A stretch of DNA of 64,000 bases from Actinomadura_C alba. GTDB lineage: Bacteria > Actinomycetota > Actinomycetes > Streptosporangiales > Streptosporangiaceae. The notes beneath the pieces are model-generated. The model did no database searches and was not told where the DNA came from. It saw only the letters and a list, made by a program, of their open reading frames with translations. Position numbers and translations under genes: made by a program. Below are positions 7,843-16,032 of this stretch, in pieces (the stretch's first letter is position 1; every line of letters begins with the position of its first letter). Location: positions 1 through 64,000 of the forward strand of contig NZ_BAAAOK010000071.1 in the NCBI RefSeq assembly GCF_039530285.1, given 5' to 3'.

Positions 7843-8858
7843 ATGGTGGATACGGCCGAAGCGTTGCTCGACGCCATCACCAGTGGTGACTCCGCCGCCC
7901 TCACCCGGCTGTTCGCGGACGATGTCGACCCTGCCACGAGCAATGACGACGGCGATCCGATGGTCCTTGATGCGGCGGACACCGGGAAGGTCGAGCTGGT
8001 ACGGCCGTTCCTGGACGCCGGTCTACCGGTTGACCCGGAATCGGATCTGGGGATAACGCCGCTCATGTGCGCCGTTTCCACCGGCAGCCTTCCGCTGGTG
8101 GAGTTCTCGTGGTCACACCGGTCAGCATCGCCGAGAAATGGCGGCACGGCGAAGCCGTCCGCGTGTTGCGCGAGCTGGGAGCGCCGGACCCGGTCGACTC
8201 CTGCACAGCGCGGTTGACCGTCCTGGTGTCCGAAATCGCCGAGCACGCGAGCTCAGAGTACGAGTCTCTGATCAAAACCCGGGGCGCTGCGGATCCGGAA
8301 GCTACGCGGTACCGGATACGAATCGTTGAGTCGTGGCGTGTCGGGGTCCCCGGGCGATCCTTGACCCCGACACGCCACGACTCGATGAAGGCTTTGGCCG
8401 AGCTCGAAGCCGCGGTCGGCGAACCTCTTCCGGCCGACTTTCGCGCGTACCTGCGGTTGTTCGGCGATTCCGGCGGGTTGGACTTCTACGAGTACGACGG
8501 GCTGTCAGTCGCGCAGATGCTAAGCCGGTGGCGGAGTCTCAAGGATGCGCACAAGCAATGGACCTTTGACGACTGGACCCCTCACGAGCTGGACCCGGAC
8601 AACGGGCTCGTGCAGTGCGTATGGTGGCATCCCGGATGGGTACCGTTCGCCTCCGACAGCTGCGGCAATCTGTTCTGCATCGACCTCGCGCCCGCCGAGC
8701 ACGGTAAGCGCGGCCAGGTCATCCCGTGGGAGAACCGCAGCGGCCCCCACGGCCCGCGAGCCTGGTCATTCGTGCAGTACCTGCGGAAACATTACGACAC
8801 GCTGCTCAGCGTGCAGCACACTTACGACGAGGACGGTCGACTGGAACGCCCCTGCTGA
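7843..8858 (+). pseudogene. Ankyrin-SMI1/KNR4 (SUKH) protein gene, frameshifted
   Basis: Two frames together make one gene. The first (7843-about 8105) gives an ankyrin-like N-terminus: VDTAEALLDAITSGDSAAL, then DLGITPLMCAVSTGSLPLVE. The second, from about 8106, continues with the end of an ankyrin repeat (TPVSIAEKWRHGEAVRVLRE) and a SMI1/KNR4-type domain (MKALAELEAAVGEPLPADF, LPSDFRAYL-like, WVPFASDSCGNLFCIDLAP). The total of 1016 bp is two bases past a multiple of three, and the loop and first helix of the second ankyrin repeat are missing. So a deletion of about 40-50 bp that also shifted the frame probably occurred near 8105. SUKH proteins are commonly immunity proteins of polymorphic toxins. 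A sequencing error alone would not explain the missing repeat. Confidence 0.65.
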
Positions 8859-9053
8859 CCGTACGGGAACAGGGCACGTCGACGCCTTGCCGGCAAGAAG
8901 CGAGGCGGCTCCCAGCCGCTTGACCGGTGAGCGCCGACTGTGCCGGACGCCCAGCACGATGCCGCAGACGACGACGATGAGGGCGGTGACCATCCCGGCC
9001 AGGAAACCGAAGAACAGGACGAGCGCCGGCACGATGGCTCCCTCAGTGGTCAC
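8766..9053 (-). CDS. Small single-TM membrane protein, possibly truncated
   Basis: A GTG start at 9053 is preceded by GGAGCCC. The first 55 residues have a convincing membrane helix (VPALVLFFGFLAGMVTALIV) followed by a basic stretch (RHSRRSPVKRLG). After about 8880 the frame runs antisense into the end of the SMI1-like gene and no longer looks natural, so the original C-terminus may be lost. No function recognised. A 132-bp repeat begins 10 bp upstream. Confidence 0.4.
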   Translation of the reverse strand: MTTEGAIVPALVLFFGFLAGMVTALIVVVCGIVLGVRHSRRSPVKRLGAASLLAGKASTCPVPVRSAGAFQSTVLVVSVLHAEQRVVMFPQVLHE

Positions 9054-9062
9054 GGGCTCCTA

Positions 9063-9194
9063 TCGGGCCGTTCATGGCCCGAAGACCGGAAGCGGTGCGG
9101 CGTGCGATCGCCCCGACCGCCGGCGGAATCTCGCCGACCACTAGGTTGCGCTCCCCGCGTGGTGGCTAACGCGATGTTAATCGGCTTCCGGAGT
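9063..9194. repeat. 132-bp direct repeat, copy 1
   Basis: Identical to 11416-11547 except for four bases and with no gap. It includes part of a hairpin whose full form is at 11409-11442. No convincing reading frame is shared. It lies upstream of the small membrane protein gene and just beyond the end of the 9226-9741 gene. Confidence 0.85.
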
Positions 9195-9225
9195 GATCGA
9201 CGGACGAGATCTTCGCCTGGCGATC

Positions 9226-9741
9226 TCAGGATCCGTGATCGCCGCCTGCGCTCCGACGTGGAGGCGGATCGTAGTAGCCGGGCCCGGCCAGCAGGAAGTT
9301 GTCGAAGGAGTACCCATCGCCCTCCTCATCGAAGTCCTCGGCCGAAAGCCTCCTGCCCATGCCGAGCGAAAGGGCCGGCACGGTGTACCCGTCTCCGGCC
9401 TCTTCGACCTCGAAGCGCTCTCGCAGAATCGCCAGCATCTGCTCGGCGGGAACCGAGAACATGTCCTGGCCCAGGAGGAGGGCCTGGGCTCGGGGGCGAA
9501 CGCCGAAGTCCAGGTCGATCTCGATGGTCTGGACGACACCGGTGGAACCGCAGTGGACCACGGCATCCACGCCTGAGGCTCCGTTGATCCGCCAGTCGAG
9601 CGGCAACGCGCCCGGATAAGGCGCGTACGGCTCGGGGTCGCCCCAAGCGCGCAGCGCCTCCCCAGCCGCTTCGCGGGTGCTGCCCAGCAGGACGGGGCCG
9701 GCGGCTCTCAACGGATCAATTTCGATCATCAGTGGTGCCAA
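9226..9741 (-). CDS. Hypothetical protein, 171 aa
   Basis: Acidic cytoplasmic protein without membrane segments or signal peptide. A TTG at 9741 has GAGGAG about 8 nt upstream; ATG 9729 is an alternative. The text (IDPLRAAGPVLLGSTREAA, then PYPGALPLDWRI, IDLDFGVRPRAQALLLG) resembles small actinobacterial proteins of unknown function that carry a repeated GxVxLGxSRxEA-type motif. The last 15 residues (PPPRRSAGGDHGS) look out of place, so the end of the gene may have been replaced near 9260, close to repeat copy 1. No function can be given. Confidence 0.55.
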   Translation of the reverse strand: MAPLMIEIDPLRAAGPVLLGSTREAAGEALRAWGDPEPYAPYPGALPLDWRINGASGVDAVVHCGSTGVVQTIEIDLDFGVRPRAQALLLGQDMFSVPAEQMLAILRERFEVEEAGDGYTVPALSLGMGRRLSAEDFDEEGDGYSFDNFLLAGPGYYDPPPRRSAGGDHGS

Positions 9742-10225
9742 CGCTCGAGCTCCTCGGGCACGTGTCGGTGCCTCCCGGCGGCCCGAGAAGCGCAGTCAAT
9801 TTACTCTCGTCATGGCGGAAAAACGACCCGTCGCCGCGGGTCTCCGGCCGGCGGAACTGGCTGGTGGCGTAGCCGAGGTCGGCGTCCCGTACACGCCGTG
9901 AGCTAGGGAACGCACGGAGCCCTTCTTGATATGGGCGTACGAGAATCGGTCTCCACGCCCTTGGCCGCGGGCGGGACCGTGTGGCCCCTCACGGAGATCG
10001 GCCCGCCGCGACCAAGTTCGCGCCGCAGATCAAGTTATCGACTGTGCTCACAGTGGCCAGTTGCGCCCACGATGGCGAGAGCGGGCTGCGGTGACCCAGA
10101 GTTTCATTCAATACGGTATTTCATTCGCGCCACTGTGAGAGCCTCCCCAATGGAAGATCATCGGCAATTTCGGCGTGCGCGGCCAACACGCTGATTTGTC
10201 CTCGACAGAGATCCATGGAGGCGAT
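9742..10225. other. Intergenic region with a fragment of the CU044_5270-type gene
   Basis: No gene seen. Bases 9912-9999 copy 37822-37913, part of the C-terminal coding region of the CU044_5270-type gene. The copy has a 4-nt deletion and several substitutions and lies in direct orientation. Its reading frame is broken. The last 120 bases, before the DUF6528 gene, are less G+C rich and should hold its promoter. Confidence 0.7.
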
Positions 10226-11218
10226 GTGCGCAACCCCTTCACGCAAGCCCGGCTTCTCACCCGTATGACCGGAGTCACCTGTGCCGCGATGCTCGTGGCC
10301 GGAACTGCGACGGCGGCTGATGCAGCGTCCGGGAGCAGCGACGAGAAGATCGTGGTGACCGAGCAGGCCACCGACCGGATTCTCGTCCTCGACTCGGACC
10401 GGCAGAGTTGGCAGGAGACGAAGGTGCTGTGGAGCTGGCGGCCCTCCGCGGCGAATGGCCTCGGTGACCTGGTGGCCAGTTGGGGCGCTCCCTCGGACGC
10501 CAAACTGCGTCACCGCGACGGGAAACCCCATCTGCTCGCCGTCGACTCTCTCGGACTGGCAACTGTCGTGTCCTATCCCGACGGTGCGGCCTACTGGGCA
10601 ACGAGTGTGGGCACCCAGCCCAACCTGCACAGCATCGAGCTGCTGCCCGACGGCAACGTGGCGATCATCGCGAGCCGCGGCAAGTGGCTTCGCGTCTATA
10701 CGGCTTCGCAAGGAGCGCGATCGAATTCGTACGTTGAATTCCCGCTCTCCGACGGCCATGGAGTGTTCTGGGACAATGGGTCCCGGCTGCTGTGGGCGCT
10801 CGGCGGCGACGAGCTCGTGGCGCTCGAACTCGGCGGCACCCCCGCTCAGCCTGAGCTGACCGAGGTGCGGCGCACTCCGCTGCCCACGCCAAAGGGACAC
10901 GACCTCCAGCCCGTCGCGGCCAGGCCGGACCGGCTGTGGATCACCACGGACAGCGGTGTCTATCAGTACTCGAAGTCGAAGAACGCCTTCCTGCAGGACT
11001 ACCGGGGCGCCGACCGCATCAGCGTCGCCGGTGTCAAGAGCGTCGGCGACGACCTCCAGTCCGGGCAGGTCCTCACGGCGTTGATCCAGAACAAGAACCT
11101 CTGCACCTGGTGCACCGACACCGCGACGCTGAACCGACGCAAAGAGACCCTCACGCTGCACGGTGCACAGATCTACAAGGCACGCTGGTGGGTGGACCCG
11201 TCGACGCGGAGCCAGTGA
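10226..11218 (+). CDS. Secreted DUF6528-family beta-propeller protein
   Basis: 330 residues from GTG 10226, chosen because GGAGG lies at 10217-10221 and a signal peptide follows at once (VRNPFTQARLLTR, then TCAAMLVAGTATAADAA). The mature part begins with KIVVTEQATDRILVLD and has repeated blades with LGDLVASWGAPSD, LHSIELLPDGNVAI, HGVFWDNGSRLLWALGG and HDLQPVAARPDRLW. These are the hallmarks of DUF6528, a secreted propeller family of unknown function found in actinomycetes. Two cysteines close together near the end (NLCTWCTDTA) may form a disulphide. It stands alone, with a hairpin about 190 bp downstream. Confidence 0.72.
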   Translation: MRNPFTQARLLTRMTGVTCAAMLVAGTATAADAASGSSDEKIVVTEQATDRILVLDSDRQSWQETKVLWSWRPSAANGLGDLVASWGAPSDAKLRHRDGKPHLLAVDSLGLATVVSYPDGAAYWATSVGTQPNLHSIELLPDGNVAIIASRGKWLRVYTASQGARSNSYVEFPLSDGHGVFWDNGSRLLWALGGDELVALELGGTPAQPELTEVRRTPLPTPKGHDLQPVAARPDRLWITTDSGVYQYSKSKNAFLQDYRGADRISVAGVKSVGDDLQSGQVLTALIQNKNLCTWCTDTATLNRRKETLTLHGAQIYKARWWVDPSTRSQ

Positions 11219-11408
11219 ACCTTCCACAGGGGCGATGTGCGGGCCGGCTACGGCGAACGTTCGGATGAGCGGATCAACAGCTGGAACGGGTATCGGGAGC
11301 GGGACTGGGACACCCGACATGAGCCGCGTCGACTGGATCGGATGAGACGACGACTGGCTTGTGTGAGAACAGACAGCCAGTTCGAGCCATCATCAGGTAG
11401 AAGCCGAC

Positions 11409-11442
11409 CCGGTCTTCGGGCCGTACATGGCCCGAAGACCGG
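11409..11442. terminator. Perfect 14-bp stem hairpin
   Basis: CCGGTCTTCGGGCC (11409-11422) and its exact complement (11429-11442) surround a 6-nt loop, GTACAT. The strength and position, between the ends of two convergent genes (10226-11218 plus and 11556-13121 minus), suggest a bidirectional terminator. Most of this hairpin is included in the 132-bp repeat. Confidence 0.7.
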
Positions 11443-11547
11443 AAGCGGTGCGGCGTGCGATCGCCCCGACCGCCGGCGGAATCTCGCCGACCACTAGGTT
11501 GCGCTCCCCGCGTGGTGGCCAACGCGATGATGATCGGCTTCCGGAGT
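11416..11547. repeat. 132-bp direct repeat, copy 2
   Basis: Matches 9063-9194 at 128 of 132 positions, same orientation. It ends a few bases before the 3' end of the FG-GAP gene. The two copies bracket the 9226-9741 gene and the DUF6528 gene, a unit of 2353 bp. Confidence 0.85.
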
Positions 11548-11555
11548 TACTCGGA

Positions 11556-13121
11556 TCAGGTCAACCCCGCTCCGAAGCGGACCGCGTCCGCGGCGATCCC
11601 GTCCCTGCCCGGGACGAAGAGCAGGCCGGGGGTCGGCGTGCCGAAGACGGCCGGCCACGCGATCCCATGTACGGCGCCCTTGCTGTGGGTCACGTCATCC
11701 GGCGCACCGACCAGCAGATGGCCGTTACGGGTGGTGAGCGCAGCGCCGAAGTGGTCGGCGGCCTGCGGCGCCTCGCCCGTATTCGACTGGGAGAGGAAGA
11801 CGTCGCCGTTTCCGGGCGCGCTCGCCGCGTCGCCGAAGACCTGCACCCCGCCGGCGTCCTTGGCGGTGCCGATGTCCTCGCCCGGGAGGCCGACCACCAG
11901 CGGTTCGCCGAGACCGTCCCGCCACGGCCCACCGAGCGCGAGCACGGATCCGAACCGGTCGCCCGTCTCGGCCGTTCCGCCGACACCGGCGCTGTTCTGG
12001 TTGACGCTCCACCGCTGAGGCAGCGGGAGCTCGTCGTCATCGGTGGCGAACAGGTGCACCATGCCGGCGTCGCCGGCCGCGCCGATGTCCTCGGTGGGTA
12101 CACCGACCGCGAGCTTGATGTGCGACGGGCCGTCATGCTCGCAGAACGAGCTGAGGGCGAGGCCGGCGCCGAACTGGTCGCCGGTCTCCGCGCCGCCGTC
12201 CACCCCGGGCGAGTCCTGCGACAGTGGCATGTCTGTGGTCAGGTTCCTGGCCAGGTGGACCATGCCGGCATCGCGCTTGCCGTTCAAGTCCTCGCCGGGC
12301 ACCCCCACGACCAGCGTGAAGCCCTTGACACCTGTGACGCCACAGCCGAAGCCGCCGGGGCCCTGGAACAGTTCGACCGCGGCCCCGAACCTGTCGCCCG
12401 CCTCCGCCGTACCGCTGATGCCGGGACTGTTCTGCGTGATCCTGGCGGCGGTCGCGACCTCACCGGTACTGGGGTCGAACGTCACGACACCCGCCGCGCC
12501 GGCGTCCGCGGCGCTTCCCACGTCCTCGCCGGGCGCACCGAACGCCACGGCCGGCCAGGTTCCGAACTCACCGGTGGTCCTGTTGACGGCGACCGCGGCA
12601 CCGAACCTGTCACCAGCCTCGGAGGTGCCGGGTATGCCGAGAATGCCCTGCCGCAGCACGATGCCCGTACGTCCGCCGCCGAGCCCGCCGGCCGACCCGA
12701 AGATCACATGGATGACGCCCGCGTCGTCGGCGCTGCCGACGGACTCCGAGGGAACTCCGACCACGAGATCGGCGTAGCCGTCGTTGTTGATGTCCATTGT
12801 CTGGACGACGGCGCCGAACCTGTCGTCGGACTCCGGGCTTTCGCCGACACCCGGTCCGCCCTGCGTCAACAGTGCGGCATGCACACCGCCTTCGCCGCCG
12901 TAGAGCACATTGATCCGCCCGGCCCGCAGCTTGCCCGCCACCGTGGCATCCGGGTCGGCGACCACGACGTCGCCGCAGCGGTCCCCGTTGAAGTCGGGGC
13001 CGCCGGGAGCGCACTGCGCCGCCCGGGGAGAGGCCTCCGCCGGAACCGCGCCGAAGGCCGACGCCGGAACCGCCGCGGCGCCCAACGCCGCGATCACCGT
13101 TACCAGTCTGTTGAATCGCAA
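11556..13121 (-). CDS. Secreted FG-GAP/integrin-alpha-like beta-propeller protein
   Basis: 521 residues. A Sec signal peptide (MRFNRLVTVIAALGAAAVPASA) is followed by about seven FG-GAP repeats with the pattern GDRFGAAV...VVGVPGEDVGSADDAGVV.... The first, PDFNGDRCGDVVVADPDA, has the calcium-binding DxNxDGxxD-like loop, as does DINNDGYADLVVGVP. Such proteins form an extracellular seven-bladed propeller. In actinomycetes they are secreted or surface proteins, often highly expressed, with no assigned role. The last 21 codons and stop recur at 37684-37747. The gene is convergent with the DUF6528 gene. Confidence 0.88.
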   Translation of the reverse strand: MRFNRLVTVIAALGAAAVPASAFGAVPAEASPRAAQCAPGGPDFNGDRCGDVVVADPDATVAGKLRAGRINVLYGGEGGVHAALLTQGGPGVGESPESDDRFGAVVQTMDINNDGYADLVVGVPSESVGSADDAGVIHVIFGSAGGLGGGRTGIVLRQGILGIPGTSEAGDRFGAAVAVNRTTGEFGTWPAVAFGAPGEDVGSAADAGAAGVVTFDPSTGEVATAARITQNSPGISGTAEAGDRFGAAVELFQGPGGFGCGVTGVKGFTLVVGVPGEDLNGKRDAGMVHLARNLTTDMPLSQDSPGVDGGAETGDQFGAGLALSSFCEHDGPSHIKLAVGVPTEDIGAAGDAGMVHLFATDDDELPLPQRWSVNQNSAGVGGTAETGDRFGSVLALGGPWRDGLGEPLVVGLPGEDIGTAKDAGGVQVFGDAASAPGNGDVFLSQSNTGEAPQAADHFGAALTTRNGHLLVGAPDDVTHSKGAVHGIAWPAVFGTPTPGLLFVPGRDGIAADAVRFGAGLT

Positions 13122-13520
13122 ACCGATCCCCGTTCCCTTGGTCCGTCATTGTGGTGACGGACCGAGAGGAAAGCGGTTTACCGGAACCGGCCCCGCGCAG
13201 CTGGCCATATTGCGCCAAATCAGTCGGCAGTACGGTCGCTCACCGCCTCTGCCGGGCCGGCGCCGGCCCGGTCCGGAGCAGGCCGCGGCGGTGCGCGGAC
13301 GACCTCACACCCCGGAGGCCGACGCCCGTACCACCCGACGACGGCGGCTGCGCCGGTTCATTGTGCGCCGCCTTACAGCAACCCTCGCTTAGCGCGACCC
13401 TGGGACGGCGTCGGTTGGGGAGTGCTGTCGACCGCCTTCCTGCTCACCGTCCTGCGGCTTGTGATCACTTCGATATCGACAAAGAGTCAACCGATCTTCA
13501 CTGGCGGGCGACTAGAAGGG
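13122..13520. other. 399-bp intergenic region with a dispersed short repeat
   Basis: No gene recognised. Bases 13291-13323 are one copy of a repeat also found at 22699-22733 and 41340-41373, and more loosely at 32817-32838. Its core is GCGGACGACCTCACACCCC. The region 13420-13510 becomes A+T richer and probably holds the promoter of the lipoprotein gene. Confidence 0.6.
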
Positions 13521-14282
13521 GTGAAGAACGTATCCCGCCGTAAAGTGACAGCGGCCGTGGTGGCCACGGTCCTGATGACAGGGGCCTGCGGGTCCGACGC
13601 CGGCTCTGATGAGGCGGCCACCACCACGACGCCCAAGGCCACCGCCCCGGTCGACAACGGAGTGGCGGCCAAGTCCCCGCAAGAGATCCTGGCAGCCGCC
13701 AAGAACGCGCTCGCCTCCGCGACGTCCGCCCATGTGAAGGGCAAGATGAATGACGGGGGCGGCACGATCTCCATGAACCTGCGCCTCGGCCGCGCCGGTG
13801 GCAAAGGCACACTCAAGGCGCCCATCGGGCGCGCGTCGCACACCATCGCGCTCATCAGCGTGGACGGGAAGTTCTACGTGAAGAGTCCCGGACTCTGGCG
13901 CGCCGTCGGCGGCGCTGCGGCGGCGAACCTGATCGGCGCTCGCTGGGTGGTGGTCCCGCCGAAGAACGCGAAGGACTTTGCAGAGTTCGAGCAGATGATC
14001 GACCTGAAGAAGTTCGCCGACGAGGTGCTCAAGCCCGAGGGCAAGACCATCACCAAGGGTGAGCCCACCGTGATCGACGGCAAGCCCGCCATCGCGCTCA
14101 TAGATGGCAAAGACGATTCCAAGCTGTACATCGCCACAACGGGAACGCCCTACCCGTTGAAGATAGAGCCGGCCAAGCCGGCGAAAGACGGTGAGGGCAT
14201 CGATTTCCTCGACTACAACGCTCCGTACACGGTGACCGCACCGACCGACGTCCTGGACCTGTCCGAGATCCAGCAGACTTGA
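13521..14282 (+). CDS. LppX/LprG-type lipoprotein
   Basis: 253 residues if GTG 13521 is the start. A basic N-terminus (VKNVSRRKV) and hydrophobic helix lead to lipobox LMTGAC, with the lipidated Cys followed by a Ser/Thr/Ala-rich linker. The mature part has the repeated long beta hairpins of the LppX/LprAFG fold: ALASATSAHVKGKMNDGGGT, ISVDGKFYVKSPG, KTITKGEPTVIDGKPAIALI, TGTPYPLKIEP. Members bind lipids or glycolipids in a large hydrophobic cavity and help move them to the outer envelope. A longer frame from ATG 13422 exists but would put 33 unlikely residues before the signal. The next gene begins 98 bp later. Confidence 0.72.
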   Translation: MKNVSRRKVTAAVVATVLMTGACGSDAGSDEAATTTTPKATAPVDNGVAAKSPQEILAAAKNALASATSAHVKGKMNDGGGTISMNLRLGRAGGKGTLKAPIGRASHTIALISVDGKFYVKSPGLWRAVGGAAAANLIGARWVVVPPKNAKDFAEFEQMIDLKKFADEVLKPEGKTITKGEPTVIDGKPAIALIDGKDDSKLYIATTGTPYPLKIEPAKPAKDGEGIDFLDYNAPYTVTAPTDVLDLSEIQQT

Positions 14283-14380
14283 TCCATCGAGTGCGGAAGC
14301 CCTCGATGGCGTATTCGTGCCTCGTGGATCAGGCCGTCGGCCAGTCACCGCCACATCCTCGGAAACATTCGGAAGAGACC

Positions 14381-15697
14381 TTGACTTTGACCCGACCGGG
14401 GCTGCGCCCTCTCGTCGCAAGCATCACGCTCGTCTTGCTCACCGCCTGCATCGTCTCGTTGCCGACCCCCGCCTCGGCCGCGTTCAGCCAAGCCGTTTCT
14501 GTGTCACCGGCCGGGTACGACTCCTACCACTCGCAGGCGAACTTCGACCGGCAGGGAGACGCCCTGTTCGTCTGGGTGCGTGAGTCCCACAATTACCCTT
14601 ACCCGCGGCACATTCAGATGAGGTCCCGCAGCCACACCGGCACATGGGGCTCCACGGTCACCGTCTCACCGTCCGGCCAGGACCCGCGCCTACCGAAGGT
14701 CGCGCTCGATGACGACGGCGACGCGATCGTGGTGTGGCACGCGTACGCCGGCGGGGACTACCGCGTCTACGCGCGGCGGGTGTCCCGGACCGGCACGTTG
14801 GGAACGCTCAAGGTGTTGTCGCCGACCGGGGCGAAAGTCCACGGCACCGACGTGGCCATCGACTCCGATGGCGACGCCGTGGTGACCTGGAACGAGTGGC
14901 ATGACGACGGCCGCGTTCTCCCGATGATGCGCCGGTACACCAAGAGCGGGTCGCTGCCTGCGGCTGTGCTGCTTGCGTCGAGCCCTGCGCGTGCGGAAAC
15001 CCCGGCGGTGGCGTTCGACCGGGAAGGCGACGCCGTCCTCGCCTGGGCCAATGACAATGTCGTGCAGGCTCGAACCCTCAGCGTTTCTGGGACACTCAGC
15101 GGGCTCAAGACGGTGTCGCCGAACCTCTCGCCGATCGACCGCCATTTCACCGCGCGCGTGGCCGTGGACCGGGACGGTGACGCGCTCGTGACATGGCGCC
15201 ACTGGACCGACGCAGACCAGAGCACGCAGGTCTGGGGTCGTTGGGTGTCTCGCTACGGAACCGTCGGCAACGTCCGTCAGCTCACCCCCTCATCGCATCC
15301 GGACGTGGTGAACTACTCGGTCGCGAGCGACCTCGACGGGGACGTGCTGCTGACCTGGGACCGGTTCCAGAACAAGTATTTGTACGCCCGCCCGATCAGT
15401 CGCACGGCAACGATCGGGGCGCCGGTCCTGCTGTCGGCCTCCGGCCGTCTGCACTCGGTCCGCGTCGACGACGACGGTGACGGCAGCGTGGTCTGGCAGG
15501 GGGCGGGCATCAGCGGGACTGTCGGCAGCGTGCGTACACGCCGGGTGACCCGGTCGGGAACGTGGGGAACCACGCAGGTGATCGCGACGAACGGCGTGTC
15601 CCCGACAACCGCCGTCAGCCCTGTCGGACGCGTGATCGTCGCCTGGGAACGGCGGTTCCAGGTCGATCTGCGGATCCAGGTCAGCGCCGGTCCGTAA
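14381..15697 (+). CDS. Secreted repeat protein, beta-propeller-like
   Basis: 438 residues from TTG 14381, which has GGAAGAG 4 nt upstream and is followed directly by a signal peptide (TRPGLRPLVASITLVLL ... PTPASAAF). The mature protein has about seven repeats of 48-52 residues. Each ends with a DxDGDAxVxW core (VALDDDGDAIVVWH, AIDSDGDAVVTWN, VAVDRDGDALVTWR) and contains a G-T-x-G linker. The aspartates recall calcium-binding loops. It is an exported propeller of unknown role. A perfect hairpin follows the stop codon. Confidence 0.65.
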   Translation: MTLTRPGLRPLVASITLVLLTACIVSLPTPASAAFSQAVSVSPAGYDSYHSQANFDRQGDALFVWVRESHNYPYPRHIQMRSRSHTGTWGSTVTVSPSGQDPRLPKVALDDDGDAIVVWHAYAGGDYRVYARRVSRTGTLGTLKVLSPTGAKVHGTDVAIDSDGDAVVTWNEWHDDGRVLPMMRRYTKSGSLPAAVLLASSPARAETPAVAFDREGDAVLAWANDNVVQARTLSVSGTLSGLKTVSPNLSPIDRHFTARVAVDRDGDALVTWRHWTDADQSTQVWGRWVSRYGTVGNVRQLTPSSHPDVVNYSVASDLDGDVLLTWDRFQNKYLYARPISRTATIGAPVLLSASGRLHSVRVDDDGDGSVVWQGAGISGTVGSVRTRRVTRSGTWGTTQVIATNGVSPTTAVSPVGRVIVAWERRFQVDLRIQVSAGP

Positions 15698-15736
15698 CTG
15701 AGATCAATGCGGTCCCTTTGCGCGATGGATCGAGGC

Positions 15737-15766
15737 GCCGGCAGTCGACTGGGTTCGACTGCCGGC
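15737..15766 (+). terminator. 12-bp stem hairpin after the secreted repeat protein
   Basis: GCCGGCAGTCGA (15737-15748) and its complement (15755-15766) surround a 6-nt loop 40 bp after the stop codon. It is a perfect stem and probably ends transcription of the 14381-15697 gene. Confidence 0.75.
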
Positions 15767-16032
15767 GTTGCTGTACTTCCTGGCTGCGTGGGCGTACGGC
15801 ACCTGCGGCCAGATATACATTGGCGCAAAGCCCGCTTGACGCATGGCTCAACCCTGAGGAGCCTTCAGGGCTGAGTGCGCCGCACACCTGCAGGAGTTCG
15901 CGTCGCGCGGCTACGAGACCGACACGGACTCCTGCTGACGGCGTACGCTATATCGCTACAACAGCGTCGACTCCGGGAGGCGTGATGAACAGGTGCCGCA
16001 AATGAGCCGTTTCAACCGCCCCGGCGCACGCA
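15767..16032. other. Region upstream of the CitA-like kinase with a possible gene tail
   Basis: A plus-strand frame ending TGA at 15938 reads CAAHLQEFASRGYETDTDSC and looks like the C-terminus of a lost gene, but is too short to identify. The bases from 15940 to 16030 should hold the kinase promoter; TACGCTATATCGCTAC near 15950 is the only A+T-rich stretch. Confidence 0.35.

Larger units (their letters stand above)
11219..11555. other. Intergenic region with strong hairpin and repeat copy 2
   Basis: No gene. Bases 11313-11335 resemble 44959-44981 (21 of 23 bases). A minus-strand stretch at 11330-11410 reads LMMARTGCLFSHKPVVVSS and could be a decayed gene end, but nothing supports it further. 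The rest is occupied by the hairpin and the second copy of the 132-bp repeat. Confidence 0.6.

Noticed and set aside
11313..11335. 23-base similarity to 44959-44981
   Set aside because: Two mismatches and no shared context; listed only as a note.
11427..13157. Open frame of 576 codons on the plus strand
   Set aside because: It is antisense to the FG-GAP gene, has low-complexity Arg/Gly/Ala-rich translation, and no RBS; a shadow produced by high G+C.
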